From NCBI GenBank assembly GCA_030753015.1, contig JASMDC010000013.1, forward strand, positions 1 through 64,000: a DNA stretch of 64,000 nucleotides, read 5' to 3'. Every line of letters begins with the position of its first letter. Position 1 is the first letter of the stretch. A program made the position numbers and the translations under genes. Shown here piece by piece: positions 17,745 through 26,900 of the stretch. Origin of the DNA: Candidatus Undinarchaeales archaeon (GTDB taxonomy: Archaea; SpSt-1190; JASMDC01). Below the pieces are notes generated by a model, which saw only the letters and a list, made by a program, of their open reading frames with translations, was not told the origin of the DNA and made no database searches.

Positions 17745-18818
17745 TTGTACGGGGCAGGCGACGAAGTCGAGCGTTTCAGTTTTGCTGAAGCAGAGGCTCG
17801 ATTCGGATCACTGGGCCTGTCCTACGACAACCTCGAGCCGCCCGAGAGAAACGAGCCTGCAGCAGTCAAGGACGAGGACGGCGTGTACACGGTCGTGGGC
17901 AAAGCGCTCACACCTGCCCAGTCCTACCTGTTCGATACGTCCGGCGAGTACCATGCTCTCGACGAAGGTGAGTTCGCCAGAGAGCTCAGGCAGAAGGAAG
18001 GCTACGAGGAGATCATCTCAGTCAAAGGCCTGCGGGCCGATGAGGTAAAGGGCATCGGAATCGATCCGAACGGTGGCCTCGCGAACGGTACGGTGTACGT
18101 GTTCGACCATCCCGGACCGGACAAGGTCGAAGTGGAGATACACGGCCAGGAGTGCAGCGAGCTCGCGAGCTATACGCGCTCCAGGGACCTCCGGCTCGTG
18201 CTCGATCCCGCCAAGTACGGATTCGACGACGACACTACCATATCCTACAATGCTCTCAAGGACGTCAGGGTGGAGTGGTCCGGATTATCCGTGAACGGAC
18301 GTTCCCTTCACCTCAACGAGCGTTCCGACAGCGAGCTCGACCGGCTCTATTCGTCCGGGAACATCGCTGTCAACGGACTTCTCGAGACCGTTGGCGGCAT
18401 CGTGAACGGCTCCATGGAGTACGACACCAAGGTGCTCACTGATGCCCTGACCACGATCGCCCAGGAAAAGGACCTCTCCAAGGAAGCGCTCCAGCGCGAG
18501 CTGGACACCCTCAACGAGGTCCACGCGTACGATCCTGACGCCACCATGACCGGCGTTTGCCGTCATGCGGGACTGCTCATGCGCGATATCCTTCTCTCGC
18601 TCGAACTCGAAGGGGACCGCTACCTCTGGGCCCAGACCACAGGGCTCATCGAGGGTGACGTCCCGGCACTCCATGATTACACGGTGCTCGTCGACCGGGA
18701 GACCGGCCACTGGGCGCTCATCAACAGCAAGACCACGCGTAACGAGATGAATCTCGTCCCGAGGGATCGATTGGACGAGTGCGGGCTCCCCTTCTCAGGC
18801 ATCGGGAAAAACGCGTGA
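17745..18818 (+). CDS. Transglutaminase-like (papain-fold) protein, about 357 aa
   Basis: The frame continues from nth after a single TAA and has no ATG at its beginning. The TTG at 17745 is the first usable start and has no good ribosome-binding site; a GTG further in (about 17,892) is an alternative. The C-terminal third reads 'MTGVCRHAGLLMRDILLSL' (Cys272, His274) then 'HDYTVLVDRETGHWALINS' (His310, Asp311/Asp317). This is the Cys...His...Asp order of transglutaminase-like cysteine proteases and amidases. The first 250 residues are acidic and not recognised, apart from a sign of beta structure ('VEVEIHGQECSELASYTRS'). No signal peptide is seen with this start. Placed between two cassettes of disulphide-rich surface proteins, it could process or cross-link them, but that is inference. 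Confidence 0.7.
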   Translation: MYGAGDEVERFSFAEAEARFGSLGLSYDNLEPPERNEPAAVKDEDGVYTVVGKALTPAQSYLFDTSGEYHALDEGEFARELRQKEGYEEIISVKGLRADEVKGIGIDPNGGLANGTVYVFDHPGPDKVEVEIHGQECSELASYTRSRDLRLVLDPAKYGFDDDTTISYNALKDVRVEWSGLSVNGRSLHLNERSDSELDRLYSSGNIAVNGLLETVGGIVNGSMEYDTKVLTDALTTIAQEKDLSKEALQRELDTLNEVHAYDPDATMTGVCRHAGLLMRDILLSLELEGDRYLWAQTTGLIEGDVPALHDYTVLVDRETGHWALINSKTTRNEMNLVPRDRLDECGLPFSGIGKNA

Positions 18819-18822
18819 ACTC

Positions 18823-21800
18823 CTAGCCGCTCTCTTCGCTGTCCTCGGACGTTTCTTCCTCGCCCGAGTCGGGAGCAGTGGTAGTCTCCTCGACGCCGCC
18901 CTCGCACTGCCCGAAGAACTTCCACTCACCGGGATTGCGCACGAAGAGGACCTTGCCTGTCGCGGTGTGCGTGGCCGAGGCACCCGTCTCAGCGTCCACC
19001 TCCTCGGTGAACGTGAGAACCATGTCCTTCCATCCTATTACGCTCTCACCACAGAACTGGAGGCGGGACTCCTCGGTAGTGCCGCCGAAGTGTATGCGGT
19101 AGCCCTCCTGGCTCTTGGATACATAGAGCGGGGAGAGGTTCTCCTTGATCTTGGCGTTGGTCTCGGGATCGACGATGTCCATGGTGATTACGCTCTGGGG
19201 GATGATGTCCCGTCCTTTCACCGAGACCATCACGTCCATATCGAACCCGATGCGTTCCATGACCTGGAAGATCGGTTGGTAACGGGAACCAGGGGTCACG
19301 TCGTTGATGTTGACGCGTACCTTCTGGGAGCCCACGACCGAGAGGAAGTCGGCGCTCTTGCCCGACTTACCAAGCCGGTTCACATCTACATGGAGCACGC
19401 GGTTCCCCTCGTTCACCTGACCCCTGACGACGACCGTGAGCACCCACTGACGGATGCCGGGGACGTAGCGCATGGAGAACACTTGGACCTTGCGGCCGTC
19501 AAGGGTGATGGTTAGGTCGTCACGAGTTAGCTCGGTCACCGGTGTCCCCTCCTCGTCCGTCACTCCGAGGTACATCTTCAGGAAGCTGCCGTGCTTCACC
19601 TCGTCCATGGCGATGGTGCTCGGCTCCAGGGAATGGACCTTCACGTTGTACTCCGCCTTTTCGACGGAGTACCACACGGTGAATCCGCTGCGCACCCCTG
19701 TAGTCTCGCCCTTGTAGCGGACGCCGATCCAGACCCATTTCTCACCGGGATTGAGGTGAGTGGCCATGTCCTTGGGGAGGTTCACGGTGACGTGCCAGTT
19801 AAAGTCCCGGCGCTTGACCTCGATCTCCTCGGGAGCGATCTCACGCCCGTTGATGACGACGTTCACGGAGCGCTCGTCGATGCCTGCAGTGAGCGTCTTA
19901 CCCTCGTAACGTACCTCGATGGTGGCCTCCAGTTTCCCCTCACCGAGGGCGATGTCGTTCTGGCGCACGTTGTCCGGGGAGAACGATATCAAGCGCGAGG
20001 AGAGCAATGGCGTGTAGCAGTCATCCCGCGTGCACATCTCGCCCGATCCGCACACATGGTAGAACGAGGCGTCCATGTCGGAGCAGATGCAGTGAGTTGG
20101 ACACATCTCGTACTGGGTGACGAAGGGGAGCTTCTGGAGCCCGGTGACGGCGTAGCGGTCGCCGCCCTCCTCGAGCACGACGAAGGGGACTCCGGTGCTC
20201 TCGCGTCTACAGCTCGATTCGAGGCATCGCTCGTTGAACTCGCACACGTCAGTGAGCATCCCGTCCTTTCGGAAGCACAGGCATACGGGGAAGTCGTCAG
20301 TTGACGGCTGACAGAGCACCTCGGGGCCGATGCAGGGGATATCGACGTCGCGCAGCCCCAGCATCCCGTCGAGGCAGAGACGGTCCAGGTCGGTCCCACG
20401 TTTGCTCTTCGGGATCCACTCGTTGATCTTGAAGGTGACGACGTGGACGCCGTACTCCTCTCCGCGGTACACCTTCACCCTGAGCTGGTAGACGCCCGGA
20501 ATGATGCTCTCCGGGATCTCGAACTTGATGGCGCCGCAGGGGAACGCACGCTCGTAGAGGGTCTCGACCGCCATTCCGGTGTAGTTGACGAGCTCGACGA
20601 CACAGCGTTCGCCAGGTGTATTGATGTAGAGGGCGACGGTATCACCGACGATGTACTCGGCCTTCTCCATAGAGACAGGTACGGGGATATCCGTTCCCGG
20701 GGACACGAGGAACACCTTCTGTGTTGCAGCGGACGTGGCCCCTAGGTCGTTGGTGATCTCCGCCACGACCACGTACTCGCCCTCGGGCCAGGAGGTGTCG
20801 GTCATGATCGGTACCATCGAGCACTCGGGAAGTGTCTTTGTCTGGTAGAGGACCTGCTTGCCACGCATGAGCTTGATGACGCACCCGGTCACCTTACGCT
20901 CCAGGGCAAGTGCCCCCACGATCATGGTCTCTCCCAGGAACAGGGACTCGGCGATCGAGCCGTCCCCTTTGCCGACGTAGATGTACACGAGGAACTCTGC
21001 CGGTTTGAACGTCACCATCCTGCTGGCGTTGTAGAGGTGCTTGTCACCCTCCTTCTTGTAGATGGCGTGGACCATGATCTCGCCCAGGGGACAGATATTG
21101 CTCGGGAACCGTCGGCAGTCGAACTCGAAGGGGCCATAGCTGGTGGGGAGGGTCATCTTCGTGCAGTTGAAGCACTTGTAGATCTCTGAGAGCGGGGTGG
21201 CCCCCCAGGTCATATTGAATATGGTCCAGAGCGCGAAGTCCACCTTCTCGTTGAGGAACACCGTGTCCCCGACCTCATAGGTGTCCTTGTCCGTTGGTAT
21301 GTCCACGCTCCGCCAGCAGTCGATGGTGCCGTCGGGGCATTGGACAGGGAAGTCGATGGCGATGTCCTTCTTGGACTTGATGTCCTCGAGCGTGAATCCG
21401 AATGTGGGGAGCTGGAACTCTATTGAACGCGTGCCCACGTCCTCGTACTCGTCCACGATGAGGAAGTTGAGGGGCACGTAATAGAGCTTTAGCTTGGGAG
21501 TGAGGCTGTTGGGTGAGTAGCCGGCAGAGACGTCGATGAGGTTCTTGATAGTGCGCAGATGGAACGTGATGGTCCGTCTGTCCCTGTCCACCTTGGGAGT
21601 ACATTTCTTTGTATAGGACGGTTTGATGTTGGAGCACACGGCCTCCAGGACCTCTGGTTTGTTGATGTTCTCGAACAGTGTCTGCTCGATGTTGTGAAGG
21701 ATGACGGTCACGTCATTGATAGGTGTCTTGCTCACGTCCGCTATCTCCTCGATGCGTTCGATCTTATTACCGGCAGCTGTGGCGAGCAGCGTCAGCATGA

Positions 21801-21837
21801 GCATGAGCACCAATACCGTCCGCGTCGAGGATACCAT
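18823..21837 (-). CDS. Secreted Ig/macroglobulin-like Cys-rich protein (family C, copy 2), 1,004 aa
   Basis: ATG at 21837 is chosen over the in-frame GTG at 21846 because the GTG is part of the AGAGGTG ribosome-binding site, and the ATG begins 3 nt after the stop of B2. A signal peptide (VLVLMLMLTLLATAAG) is followed by the same domain plan as C1. The shared blocks include 'TLEDIKSKKDIAIDFPVQCP', 'SWPEGEYVVVAEITNDLG', 'GVYQLRVKVYRGEEYGVHV', the Cys-rich core at about 482-606 ('FPVCLCFRKDGMLTDVCEF', 'CPTHCICSDMDASFYHVCG') and a C-terminal beta region. Unlike C1 it ends in a low-complexity Glu/Thr/Ser tail ('EETTTAPDSGEEETSEDSE'). There is no C-terminal membrane anchor. Last gene of the A2-B2-C2 cassette, converging with the transglutaminase-like gene (4 nt between stops). 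Confidence 0.85.
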   Translation of the reverse strand: MVSSTRTVLVLMLMLTLLATAAGNKIERIEEIADVSKTPINDVTVILHNIEQTLFENINKPEVLEAVCSNIKPSYTKKCTPKVDRDRRTITFHLRTIKNLIDVSAGYSPNSLTPKLKLYYVPLNFLIVDEYEDVGTRSIEFQLPTFGFTLEDIKSKKDIAIDFPVQCPDGTIDCWRSVDIPTDKDTYEVGDTVFLNEKVDFALWTIFNMTWGATPLSEIYKCFNCTKMTLPTSYGPFEFDCRRFPSNICPLGEIMVHAIYKKEGDKHLYNASRMVTFKPAEFLVYIYVGKGDGSIAESLFLGETMIVGALALERKVTGCVIKLMRGKQVLYQTKTLPECSMVPIMTDTSWPEGEYVVVAEITNDLGATSAATQKVFLVSPGTDIPVPVSMEKAEYIVGDTVALYINTPGERCVVELVNYTGMAVETLYERAFPCGAIKFEIPESIIPGVYQLRVKVYRGEEYGVHVVTFKINEWIPKSKRGTDLDRLCLDGMLGLRDVDIPCIGPEVLCQPSTDDFPVCLCFRKDGMLTDVCEFNERCLESSCRRESTGVPFVVLEEGGDRYAVTGLQKLPFVTQYEMCPTHCICSDMDASFYHVCGSGEMCTRDDCYTPLLSSRLISFSPDNVRQNDIALGEGKLEATIEVRYEGKTLTAGIDERSVNVVINGREIAPEEIEVKRRDFNWHVTVNLPKDMATHLNPGEKWVWIGVRYKGETTGVRSGFTVWYSVEKAEYNVKVHSLEPSTIAMDEVKHGSFLKMYLGVTDEEGTPVTELTRDDLTITLDGRKVQVFSMRYVPGIRQWVLTVVVRGQVNEGNRVLHVDVNRLGKSGKSADFLSVVGSQKVRVNINDVTPGSRYQPIFQVMERIGFDMDVMVSVKGRDIIPQSVITMDIVDPETNAKIKENLSPLYVSKSQEGYRIHFGGTTEESRLQFCGESVIGWKDMVLTFTEEVDAETGASATHTATGKVLFVRNPGEWKFFGQCEGGVEETTTAPDSGEEETSEDSEESG

Positions 21838-21839
21838 GT

Positions 21840-23933
21840 TCAACACCTCTTGACCCTGTACACCGGTACGTACCCACGGGTCATGTTGACCGAGAACACC
21901 GAGTTCATGATGACATCCTTTGTCATGTCACGCTCGATCTCCGAGACCTCCGCGAAGGGCTTGACCTTGTAGCCGATATTGCCCGCAAAATCGCGGTTGG
22001 GGCTGGCCAGCAGGAGATAGTTACCACCCAGGACCTTCTCGAAAACGTACCGTCCGTCGACGTCCGTGTTGGTCGTAAGGTACTCGAGGCTCGTGTTGAG
22101 AGGAATGAGCTGGACGGTTATGTAAGAGGGTGGCATCCCTCCGATGAAGCCCAGCCGCTTGAACCGTCCGCGGTCGCCCTCCTCGCACCCTCCCGGATGG
22201 ATGATCGCCTCATCGGACGGAGAGTAGCAGTGGAGTTTCGCGTCCTTCTGACAATAGATTGTCGTGTTGACCATCACGGCCCCTTCGACGCGATAGTACT
22301 CGCTCAGGTGGAGGTCGAGGGTCCCCGCAGGAAGGGCCAGCTTGGTACGGAGGGGTGCGTACTGTTCGATGTACTCGCCGCCGGGGATGACACGCACGTC
22401 CCTGATACCGCACGGGACATCGTTAATGGTGACGTCGGGCGTTGTGAACCGTGCTCGCTTGTCCTTGCAGGGTTCTACTATGACCTCGCCCTCCCGCGGC
22501 CCGTGGATGCGCACGGAGAGCGAGCACCGTCCAGCGCACTCAAGGTCGAACTCGTCGTTGAAGGTGGTCGGGAGGGTGATGTCCGTCTTCGCCTCGTCGC
22601 CGAGCTCCAAGTACGGGTAGATGACGAACCTGAACTGGAGAGGCTTGAGAAGGGTCGAACCGCCCAGGATCTTGCCTGTAGGCAGGAGGTCGGTGATGGA
22701 AACCTCCACGGGGAAGCTCGCCGAGTAGTTAGCCTTGTAGGATTTGTAGCGGTTCCCGGCAGAGCAGCTCTGGAAGCACCCCGTGTCCTTCTGGGTCTTA
22801 CCCTCGACCCGGAGGTTGTCCTGCTTGCTGTTGAGAGTGAGGTTGAGCTGAGGATAGCACTCGTCCATCCCACCAATGAGGCTCTTGAAGTTCCAGTTGA
22901 AACCCTTCATGAACCCAAGCACATCAGCCTCGTTTGCAGGGTCCATCTCGATGACGAGGTTGGCGTCAGCGAGGTACTTGAGCATCATACGCTGGTACTC
23001 CTTCGTCTGGGCCTTAGAGGAGAAGATCGTCGTGGCCACCACCACATCATCACCGAACGAGCCCTTGATGCTCTTCGCGTCGGAGCCCTTGGCCTCGAAG
23101 GGGATGTAGATCTCCTTCTTATCACCTGGCAGACAAAAGCCGAAGTGCGGTTTTCCGGTTGTATCGGGGAGATTGAAGGGTTTGCAGATGTGCTGTGTCG
23201 ACGGCCGGGGGAGACGGAAGTCCTGATTCACTATATAGTCGATCCAGAACTCGATCTTCCGGTACCAGGGGTGTGAGACCCTCTGGTCCGATATGGGAAT
23301 CGTGTACCGGTCGTCCTTCTGTGCGTAGAGATGGACGAACGCGTACGCGAGCTTGCGGAGGCGGAAGATACGCAGGGGGAGGTTGACGTCGAAGCTGAAT
23401 TTGAGATCCCCCTCGATGTCGTTATACTCGAGCTTTATGGGGATATTCACCTTCACTTTGACGAACATGTCCCCCACCTGGAGGTCCTCCTCGCCGATCT
23501 CGATATGCTCACCCTCGATCTCGATCTGGGAAACCCGGTACTGCTTCTTCTTGACGAGATTGTGGAGGTTGCTCTCGATGCGACGCGCGATCTCGAACCG
23601 CAACATACGCTTCATGGCGTCCTCAGTGGGGACGTTGGTAACCTTTCCTTTGTAGAAGAACACGGGAAGGCCGTGGTAGTTGGGTTCGGGTATGTTCTCC
23701 GCGGTGAAGCCGCCCGTCTGGCCAACAGCATTGGCGGCCTCGTACACGCTTGTGCGGACAATGTCGTCGACGATGCGTTCAATTTGCTCAGCATATTCTT
23801 TCAGGTTCTCTGGATCAGGATCAGGTCGCCGAATCTTCTGTTCTTCCTGGAAATAGTATATCACAAAAATAATAACGATTGAAATGGCCATCAGCCCAAT
23901 AAGTGCCATCTGCGCACGGGTCCGAGGCGCCAT
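21840..23933 (-). CDS. Pilin-like-anchored ectodomain protein (family B, copy 2), 697 aa
   Basis: ATG at 23933; a TATA-like TATTTAAG block on the bottom strand at about 23,960-23,967 sits in the short gap after A2 and implies a promoter of its own. The N-terminus 'MAPRTRAQMALIGLMAISIV' is again basic, then RA/Q, then a hydrophobic helix, consistent with a class III signal or anchor. Shared with B1: 'GGFTAENIPEPNYHGLPVFF', a 'RMLRFEIARRIESNL' helix, 'FPVEVSITDLLPTG' and 'PLQFRFVIY'. The C-terminal carboxypeptidase-regulatory-like domain has 'DGRYVFEKVLGGNYLLLAS' and 'AGNIGYKVKPFAEV'. Middle Cys residues ('GCFQSC') occur where B1 has 'CPDPQCACC'. Followed at once by C2. Role unknown; the matching architecture suggests the same partner set as B1. 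Confidence 0.85.
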   Translation of the reverse strand: MAPRTRAQMALIGLMAISIVIIFVIYYFQEEQKIRRPDPDPENLKEYAEQIERIVDDIVRTSVYEAANAVGQTGGFTAENIPEPNYHGLPVFFYKGKVTNVPTEDAMKRMLRFEIARRIESNLHNLVKKKQYRVSQIEIEGEHIEIGEEDLQVGDMFVKVKVNIPIKLEYNDIEGDLKFSFDVNLPLRIFRLRKLAYAFVHLYAQKDDRYTIPISDQRVSHPWYRKIEFWIDYIVNQDFRLPRPSTQHICKPFNLPDTTGKPHFGFCLPGDKKEIYIPFEAKGSDAKSIKGSFGDDVVVATTIFSSKAQTKEYQRMMLKYLADANLVIEMDPANEADVLGFMKGFNWNFKSLIGGMDECYPQLNLTLNSKQDNLRVEGKTQKDTGCFQSCSAGNRYKSYKANYSASFPVEVSITDLLPTGKILGGSTLLKPLQFRFVIYPYLELGDEAKTDITLPTTFNDEFDLECAGRCSLSVRIHGPREGEVIVEPCKDKRARFTTPDVTINDVPCGIRDVRVIPGGEYIEQYAPLRTKLALPAGTLDLHLSEYYRVEGAVMVNTTIYCQKDAKLHCYSPSDEAIIHPGGCEEGDRGRFKRLGFIGGMPPSYITVQLIPLNTSLEYLTTNTDVDGRYVFEKVLGGNYLLLASPNRDFAGNIGYKVKPFAEVSEIERDMTKDVIMNSVFSVNMTRGYVPVYRVKRC

Positions 23934-23959
23934 CCCAAGAATGATTAGGGCACTTGCAG

Positions 23960-23967
23960 TATTTAAG
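23960..23967 (-). promoter_or_regulatory. TATA box of B2 in the A2-B2 gap
   Basis: CTTAAATA on the minus strand, 27-34 nt before the B2 ATG and inside the 42-bp gap between A2 and B2. It would let B2-C2 be expressed separately from A2. B1 has the equivalent element at 8135-8142. Confidence 0.5.
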
Positions 23968-23975
23968 GTTAAGCG

Positions 23976-26900
23976 TCACCCGGCGCGCGAAGCGTGGCAG
24001 GGGACGCAGCAGGTGGCCGTCTCGGCAGAGAGCTTGCTGCCATGGACCGTCTCTTCGATCCGGGGCGTTATCCCCGTTGGACAGAAACAACCTTCGATGC
24101 GCATGTACCTGCCGCCGTTCATGTCCTCTCGGGTCATGCATGCACTGCCGGTGCAGTAGACAAGGTCGTACCGGTTGGAGGGCGGATCGTCCGGACAGGT
24201 GACGTCCACAGGAGCTTCGTCAGGCACTGACGTGTCCGGGACTCCTTCTTGGGTGCCCTCTTCGGCTACCTCCCCCTCCGGCACCCATGCGGGAGCGTCC
24301 TTGAGGTCGGCGAAAGTGCTCGCCTCGATCGTCCCCTCCGGCACCTCAAGATCGCCATCGTCCTCCCAGGCGTCCTCGACCGGAGCCCCCTCACACGGGT
24401 GATCCGCGGGAACGTTGAGCCGTGTGCGTGCCGCCGGTCCCGGCACTAGTCGCCACGGGATGTCGTCGCCACCAACTGCCCGGATATGCGCTCGGAACGT
24501 TCCCTGACGCTGTGGGCGCACATTATTTGATGATAATAGGACATCACCGCCACCAGCGTCCACGGTGATGTGGGTACGGGTCAGTCCCAGCACAGTGCCG
24601 CTCCGCTCGTGCAGAAGCCCTACCTCAACAGTACCGGAGAAGCTGGCGGTCGTGGGATTCTCAAGAACGACGTTCACGGATACCAGATCGCATGGACCGA
24701 TCGATGCAGCTCGCAGCGACTCGGTCTCGTCAACGAAGGACACGTCCGTCGCTATTAGGGTCGGTGCGACCACTCTGATCCCAGGACCGCCGGTCTCATC
24801 GAGCACCGGGACGCCAAAATCGTTGACTACCGTGACCTTTGCTCGTATGCGTTTCCCAACGTCCTCCACTCGCACGTCATGACCCTCGCCTTCCACGGTG
24901 AAGGACTCCCCGGGTGGGACTCCCGCGACGGGGATCGCGTCAGTCGTAATGGCGCGTCCGCGCTCGTCGACCACGGCGACGGTGACCATCGCGTCCAGGG
25001 GGCTGTTACGGTTGTTCCTCAGGACCGCCACGGGATACACCCTCGCGCCCACAGTGGTTGCACCTTCGCTCACGTCGCCCTCCATCCGTGCCTCGTCGAG
25101 CCCGGGCTGTCCAAAGGCGACCCTGAGTGGCGTGCCCAAGATACGCTCTTCAAGGACCGAGCGCTCGCCCGTCATCGCTGACATCCTTAAAGCGAGGGTC
25201 GCAGCCCCTCCGGAACCGAGCAGGCTATCGCTCACCGTGGTAGGTGTCGTACACACGACGACGGTGTCGCCGGACGACAGTATGACCTCGTCAACAGCCT
25301 CTTCACCCTCCACAAGGCCCCGGCGGTCGACAAGGGCGGACGTCACCGTTCCGCGGAACTGGCCCATACCGGTGTTCTCCAACTCCGCGCACCCGACCAC
25401 CTCCTCATCGAAGAAGGCCCGGTGAGGGCCATCGGGTCCCACTGGCTCTCCCTCCACCTCGAAGATGGTGCTAACCACCCGCAGGTCGGAGAGCTCGTCG
25501 CGGACAGCGTCCGCCAGGTCCACGTCCAAGGGGCCCATGCCGTTGCACAAGCACGCGAACCGTCCCTCCTGGGCGTTGAACGCGTTCGTGAACCCTCGGC
25601 ACCCGTACTCGTCGCGGCAGTACGTCTGCAATGCTCGGTACACGGCTGCGCCTTGCGGAAGTGGGCATGGTCTGCCCGTATGGACGCCCACGGGATCGTC
25701 ATCCCAGGCACAGTGGCACTCGCCCGCTACGGTACCATCAGCGGATACCGAAGCGCGACAGTAACCGTAGAGGCTTCCCGGGACACCACCGGGCGAGCGG
25801 AACATGCTACATGCGTCCTGGCACGAGACCGCCTCATGCACGCGCTCGTAGGGATCCAGACCTCCCCCCTCGATATCGAAGCATTCCGGATCGGGGAAGA
25901 TCCGGCGGACATCTAGTGAAGCGATGGACGCGATGGTCGCCTGGAGCAGTGTCCGACGTGCGATCTCCCGCCCACGGTCAGCGGCCTTGAGCGAGCAGAC
26001 CATGGGTATCGGGCCGGGATAGCTGGCGTTGATGATGAAAGCCGTCCGGTCGGCCAGGGTGTCGAACGGATAGGGATGCTCGACATCGCAATCGACCGGG
26101 TTCACCGACCAGATCTCATCGGGACATCGCACGCAAGCAGGGAAAGTACCCTGTTCGTTCGGTCCGGTGGTGGGATTGCCGCAGGCGAACGTACAGCTTC
26201 CCGGGACGATACCCACACCCTCGTCACCGAAGACCGCGCCGTTGGCCGTAGCCAAGGGTCTGTCGCGGAGCGCGTCAGCGATCCGATCGCCCAAGCACTG
26301 CTCGTCCAGCTCACCTTCGGCAGTGCATGCCGGTGCTCCGCGTTCGTGGATGCCCTGGAAGCATCCTGTGTCGTCACCGCCCGTGCACTGACATTCACCG
26401 TCGAGGAGCGTCGCGAGGACCCCTTCGTCGTACTTGGGAGAGAGCATGAACGGTATCTGCTGGTCGGCCTCCACGACAATGTCGTGCGCGATGTCCCAAA
26501 GCATTCCTACAGGAGCGACGGCATCCTCGCTCACTGCGTCAGCTGGCATGTCCCGATAGAGATCGCGTAGCAGGTCAGCCGCTCCCGGCTCGAGGTCGCC
26601 ACGCGCGGCAATGACGAGCTGCTCGAGGAGGAGGCTGAAATCATCTAGGATCAGGTCGGAAGTATCCGCATGTGCGGCCGCCTCGAACAGCTTGGCAGCC
26701 ACCTCGCCGTTCTCGAAGGCCACGCAGGCATCATGTCTGGGCTTCCAGAGAGCGACCAACGCGCGATAAGCATCATCGTTGCCCTGGCCGGATTCGGGGA
26801 ATGGAACGCACGCGCATGGATCCATGTCAGGATAGGGCGCGTTTGCAATGCACCTTGACGCTTCCTGCATTCGTTCCCACCCTGCGTCCATCCCCTGCAG

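Noticed and set aside
22197-23276. 359-aa plus-strand frame across B2, and a similar one at 29,028-30,044 across A2
   Set aside because: Antisense shadows of well-supported genes that have clear paralogs on the other strand.
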